This document shows, piece by piece, positions 60,674-64,000 of a DNA stretch of 64,000 bases. The stretch covers positions 16,242 to 80,241 of the forward strand of contig JALOBM010000004.1 in assembly GCA_023228285.1 (NCBI GenBank), written 5' to 3'. Made by a program: the position numbers and the translations under genes. The first letter of the stretch is position 1; each line of letters begins with the position of its first letter. The DNA is from Candidatus Cloacimonadota bacterium. Its GTDB lineage: Bacteria > Cloacimonadota > Cloacimonadia > Cloacimonadales > Cloacimonadaceae. Under the pieces are notes generated by a model that did no database searches, had not been told where the DNA came from, and was given only the letters and a program-made list of their open reading frames with translations.

Positions 60674-63600
60674 ATGCAAGGCTATTATCAGATGCCTACA
60701 GTTAACGGTGGACAGGTAGTTTTTCTTTCCGAAGATGATCTTTGGACTGTATCCCTGAAAGGTGGTACCGCACACAGACTTAGCTCCAATCTGGGTCCGA
60801 TGCGTAAACCATTACTCTCGCCAGATGGTAAATGGATTGCATATATGGGAATGGAAGATCGAGTAATCGATATCTATGTGATGCCCTCAGAGGGTGGGCA
60901 AGCCACACGATTAACCTGGCAGGGATGCAATTGTATCCCGCTTTGCTGGAAAGGTGACAGGATTATTTATGCCACCACTTATGGATCATTTACTATCCGT
61001 GAGTTGTTTCTTTGGGAAGTGGGGCTGGATGGAATGCCACCGGTAAAACTTAACTATGGCCCTGCACTCAGTATCGCGTTTGGCACAAAAGGTGTGGTAT
61101 TGGGTCGTAATACCACCGATCCCGCTCGCTGGAAAAGGTATCGGGGAGGCACTGCTGGGTATTTTCTGATTGATCCTGATGGTAAGGGTAAGTTTCGCCG
61201 GTATTTGGATCTGAACAGCAACCTCAGCTGCCCTATGTGGATAAATGATAGAATCTACTTCATCTCAGACCACGAAGGCATCGGCAATATCTATTCCGCA
61301 GATCTAAAAGGCAAAGACATCCGCAAACATAGTTCACATACAGATTACTACGCTCGCAATGCCAAAACCGACGGTAAAAGCATCGTCTGGCAAGCCGGCG
61401 GAGACCTCTATTCATTGGATGTTGCCAGCGACAAGTATAAGAAAATCAAAATCGAATATCGTAGTCCCAGAGTTCAGGTTTATCGTAAGTTTGTAGAACC
61501 GGGAAAGTACATGAACAGCGTCACTCTCAGTCCCGATGCCGGTTCGGTTTGTATGGACATCCGTGGTAAAGCCTTTTGCGGAGGAGCCTGGGAAGGCAGT
61601 ATCCAGCAATATGGCAAAAAGCAAGGCGTACATTACTATTGCAGCACCATTCTCCCGAATAATAAAGGTATGCTTACCGTGTCCGATGAAGGCGATATCG
61701 AGCATTTTGAGCTGTATCCGATCCGGGCGGATTATGGTTCTGTGGATTCCATAACCAAGCCCAGAATGTTCAAAGGTGATTTTGGCAGACCTTACGAGTT
61801 TGTTCCTTCTCCCTGCGGCAAATGGATCGCCTTCTCGAATCATCGAAATGAACTGTGTGTCTTGAATCTGGATACAGAAGAATTGATCAAAATAGATCAA
61901 AACAAATTCGGTTTGATTGAGGGATACGACTGGTCTCCGGATAGTCGCTGGATTGCATATTCAAACCAGGAAAACCGGCTTACAAGCAGAATAAAAATCT
62001 ACGACTTACAAAAGCGGGAAACACACGCCATCACCAATCCTGTAAAGTTTGACCTTGATCCCTGCTTTGATCCGGAAGGGAAATATCTGTATTTTGTATC
62101 CAGCCGCACTTTTGAGCCGGTAAGCGACAGCATGCAGTTTTCCTTTTCCTTTATTAAAGACAGAAAGCCCTATCTGATCACACTCAAAAAGGAAACCCGC
62201 TCTCCTTTCAATCCTGATCCCAAAGCCCTGGAGCTTAAACCGGAGCAGAAAGACGACAAAAAGAAGGATAAAAAACAGCCCAAAGTAGAACCGGTTGAGA
62301 TCGATTTTGACGGCATCAGCGAACGGATCGTCGAGATACCTGTTGAAGCAATGTATTTGGGAGGCCTGGCTGCCATTCCAAACAAGATCTTCTACTTCAA
62401 ATACGACTATACAAAGGTTCGTGTCGAAAATCAAGAGACTCAAGTCGATATCTACTGTTATGATCTGGAGAAGATGGAAGAGCAACTCTTTTTAGCCGGA
62501 GTACACTCCTATACCTTCAATATAGACAGATCGGCGATCCTGATCCGGGCAAATAAACAGGTTCGCATCATCTCTACCAAACGTGATCCCAAAAGTGATC
62601 TGCCCAAGGAGATGAAACCAGGCAGAGAGACTGGATGGATAGACCTGAACCGCTTTAAAGTAGAGATTGAACCGCTGCAAGAATGGAAACAGATGTTCCG
62701 CGAAGGATGGCGTTTGCAAAAGTACTACTTCTGGAACGAAACGATGTCCAATATCGACTGGAAACGAGTGTATAAACTATATTATCCTTTGGTAGAACGA
62801 GTGGGTTGCAGGGGAGAATTCTCTGATCTGATGTGGGAAATGCAGGGCGAACTGGGTACTTCACATTGTTACGAATTTGGTGGAGACTACCGTACGGGCC
62901 CATCATATCCATTGGGCAAATTAGCTGTGGATTGGAGCTTTAATGCCAGGAATCAACGCTGGAAGATAGACCGCATCATCAAAGGGGATTTTTGGGAAAG
63001 CAATAGCCGCTCGCCATTGATGGATCTGGGAATAAACGTTCCTGCAGGCAGCATCGTAAAAGAGATCAACGGCATTCACCTCAGCGCAGAACAAACACCT
63101 GAACGATGTCTGGTAAATTATGCCGGTACCAAGGTTCAGCTGTTGGTTACGGATGCTCGGGGACGCAACAAGAAGCTGGTAACAGTAACTCCTATAGCAG
63201 ATGAATCTGCCCTTCGCTATCGGGATTGGGTGGAGGCAAATCGCGAATATGTTCACCAGAAGAGCAAAGGGAAAGTCGGTTACATCCACATTCCTGATAT
63301 GGGCCGAGAAGGACTGAAGGAATTCCATCGCTATTTCTTGAGTGAATTGGATTTTGAAGGACTGGTGGTGGATGTCCGCTACAACGGTGGCGGCTCGGTT
63401 TCACCTCTGCTGCTGGAAAAGCTGGCACGCAAACGCATCGCTTACGACTGCACCCGTTGGTTTGGCTATGATCCATACCCCAGTGAAGCTCCGGCCGGAT
63501 CACTGGTGTGTCTTACAAACGAAGCAGCAGGGAGCGATGGCGACATCTTTTCCCATGCCTTTAAACTGATGAAGCTGGGAAAACTGGTTGGAAAGCGAAC

Positions 63601-63877
63601 TTGGGGCGGTGTGATAGGCTTCTGGCCACGTAACTGGTTGGTGGATGGCACCATCACTACTCAACCTGAATTCTCTTTCTGGTTCAAAGATGTGGGTTGG
63701 GGCGTGGAAAACTATGGTACCGACCCCGATATCGAAGTGGACAACATGCCGCAGGACTACGCCCAAGGAAAAGATCCGCAATTGGATACTGCCATCAAAG
63801 TAGTGCTGGAAGATATCAAGAAGAATCCACCTCTTAAGCCTGATTTCTCAAATAAACCCGATCTGGCCTCCAGATAA
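60674..63877 (+). CDS. tricorn-type protease
   Basis: Large serine peptidase homologous to archaeal tricorn, which trims peptides released by other proteases. The order is: a beta-propeller region (GYYQMPTVNGGQVVFLSEDDLWTVS, then LSPDGKWIAY), a second propeller with SPDSRWIAYS, a helical/PDZ-like part (PAGSIVKEINGIHL), and a C-terminal peptidase with GTSHCYE (His), VVDVRYNGGG and the nucleophile Ser in NEAAGSDGDIFSHAF. ATG 60674 is used, with AAGGAG at 60663-60668; the family starts at this MxGYY. At 1067 residues it is full length. A Lys/Asp-rich linker near residue 520 separates the propellers from the core. There is no signal peptide, so it is cytoplasmic. The final 123 bases of the window show no gene. 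Confidence 0.95.
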   Translation: MQGYYQMPTVNGGQVVFLSEDDLWTVSLKGGTAHRLSSNLGPMRKPLLSPDGKWIAYMGMEDRVIDIYVMPSEGGQATRLTWQGCNCIPLCWKGDRIIYATTYGSFTIRELFLWEVGLDGMPPVKLNYGPALSIAFGTKGVVLGRNTTDPARWKRYRGGTAGYFLIDPDGKGKFRRYLDLNSNLSCPMWINDRIYFISDHEGIGNIYSADLKGKDIRKHSSHTDYYARNAKTDGKSIVWQAGGDLYSLDVASDKYKKIKIEYRSPRVQVYRKFVEPGKYMNSVTLSPDAGSVCMDIRGKAFCGGAWEGSIQQYGKKQGVHYYCSTILPNNKGMLTVSDEGDIEHFELYPIRADYGSVDSITKPRMFKGDFGRPYEFVPSPCGKWIAFSNHRNELCVLNLDTEELIKIDQNKFGLIEGYDWSPDSRWIAYSNQENRLTSRIKIYDLQKRETHAITNPVKFDLDPCFDPEGKYLYFVSSRTFEPVSDSMQFSFSFIKDRKPYLITLKKETRSPFNPDPKALELKPEQKDDKKKDKKQPKVEPVEIDFDGISERIVEIPVEAMYLGGLAAIPNKIFYFKYDYTKVRVENQETQVDIYCYDLEKMEEQLFLAGVHSYTFNIDRSAILIRANKQVRIISTKRDPKSDLPKEMKPGRETGWIDLNRFKVEIEPLQEWKQMFREGWRLQKYYFWNETMSNIDWKRVYKLYYPLVERVGCRGEFSDLMWEMQGELGTSHCYEFGGDYRTGPSYPLGKLAVDWSFNARNQRWKIDRIIKGDFWESNSRSPLMDLGINVPAGSIVKEINGIHLSAEQTPERCLVNYAGTKVQLLVTDARGRNKKLVTVTPIADESALRYRDWVEANREYVHQKSKGKVGYIHIPDMGREGLKEFHRYFLSELDFEGLVVDVRYNGGGSVSPLLLEKLARKRIAYDCTRWFGYDPYPSEAPAGSLVCLTNEAAGSDGDIFSHAFKLMKLGKLVGKRTWGGVIGFWPRNWLVDGTITTQPEFSFWFKDVGWGVENYGTDPDIEVDNMPQDYAQGKDPQLDTAIKVVLEDIKKNPPLKPDFSNKPDLASR

Positions 63878-64000
63878 CTAATCTTTCCTACACCTAAGTG
63901 CTTGGAAAATGGAGTGTCGCTAGCGAGAAATAGTTCGTATGTCATTATCCAGCTTTGCGATACCCTTTTAGAGCAGATATGGATTTATCCATCTCTTCGA

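Overview
This window looks like the chromosome of an anaerobic, diderm (Gram-negative-type) bacterium. Evidence for an outer membrane: two LptF/LptG-family permeases, a TonB-dependent receptor, several lipoproteins and an MlaE-type permease. Evidence for an anaerobic, fermentative life: a phosphofructokinase with pyrophosphate-type active-site residues, the [FeFe]-hydrogenase maturase HydF, a tricorn-type protease and a histidine-degradation enzyme. A lineage such as Cloacimonadota would fit, but this is inference: there is no rRNA gene in the window. Translational coupling is pervasive, with many ATGA, GTGA or TTGA overlaps.

Layout. 1-3.7 kb (+): the 3' part of uvrA and a GH13 glycosidase. 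4.0-5.3 kb (-): PPi-type phosphofructokinase. 5.4-12.9 kb (+): dnaX, a membrane glycosyltransferase, panD-panC, tRNA-Leu(UAG), then tig-clpP-clpX. 12.9-13.9 kb (+): two decayed exported-protein genes, one with a frameshift and one with an in-frame amber codon. 14.0-18.9 kb (+): aminopeptidase P, coaD, dnaB, an MlaE-type permease and a ThiB-like lipoprotein. 19.0-22.8 kb (+): a tiny coupled ORF, hutI, and a pseudokinase/SUMF1-domain membrane protein. 22.8-39.1 kb (-): a complete division and cell wall cluster, mraZ-rsmH-ftsL-ftsI-murE/F-mraY-murD-ftsW-murG-murC-ftsQ-ftsA-ftsZ, with MurE and MurF fused into one protein and a putative MraZ operator upstream.

39.1-40.85 kb: a small phage-like module bounded by a perfect 97-bp direct repeat. 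It holds divergent HTH/CI-type regulators with palindromic operators, a zinc-ribbon membrane protein and an array of repeated TTGCCAAA...TGTCAC motifs. This is the most unusual part of the window. 41.2-44.0 kb (-): a lipoprotein and a BtuB-like TonB receptor behind a structured leader that may be a divergent cobalamin riboswitch with a hidden ribosome-binding site. 44.0-45.0 kb: repeat-rich, gene-poor DNA. 45.0-51.6 kb (-): an ABC (MacB-type) permease, topA, secA. 51.8-59.2 kb (-): a tightly coupled operon hydF-nitrilase-ligA-lptF-lptG-radical SAM/SPASM. 59.5-60.3 kb (-): an ATP-cone/Mrr-like nuclease. 60.7-63.9 kb (+): a tricorn protease homologue.

A 56-bp imperfect palindrome occurs three times (3.8, 18.9 and 44.8 kb), each time just downstream of a gene and in the same orientation relative to that gene. 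No CRISPR array, rRNA, transposase or integrase gene was seen.
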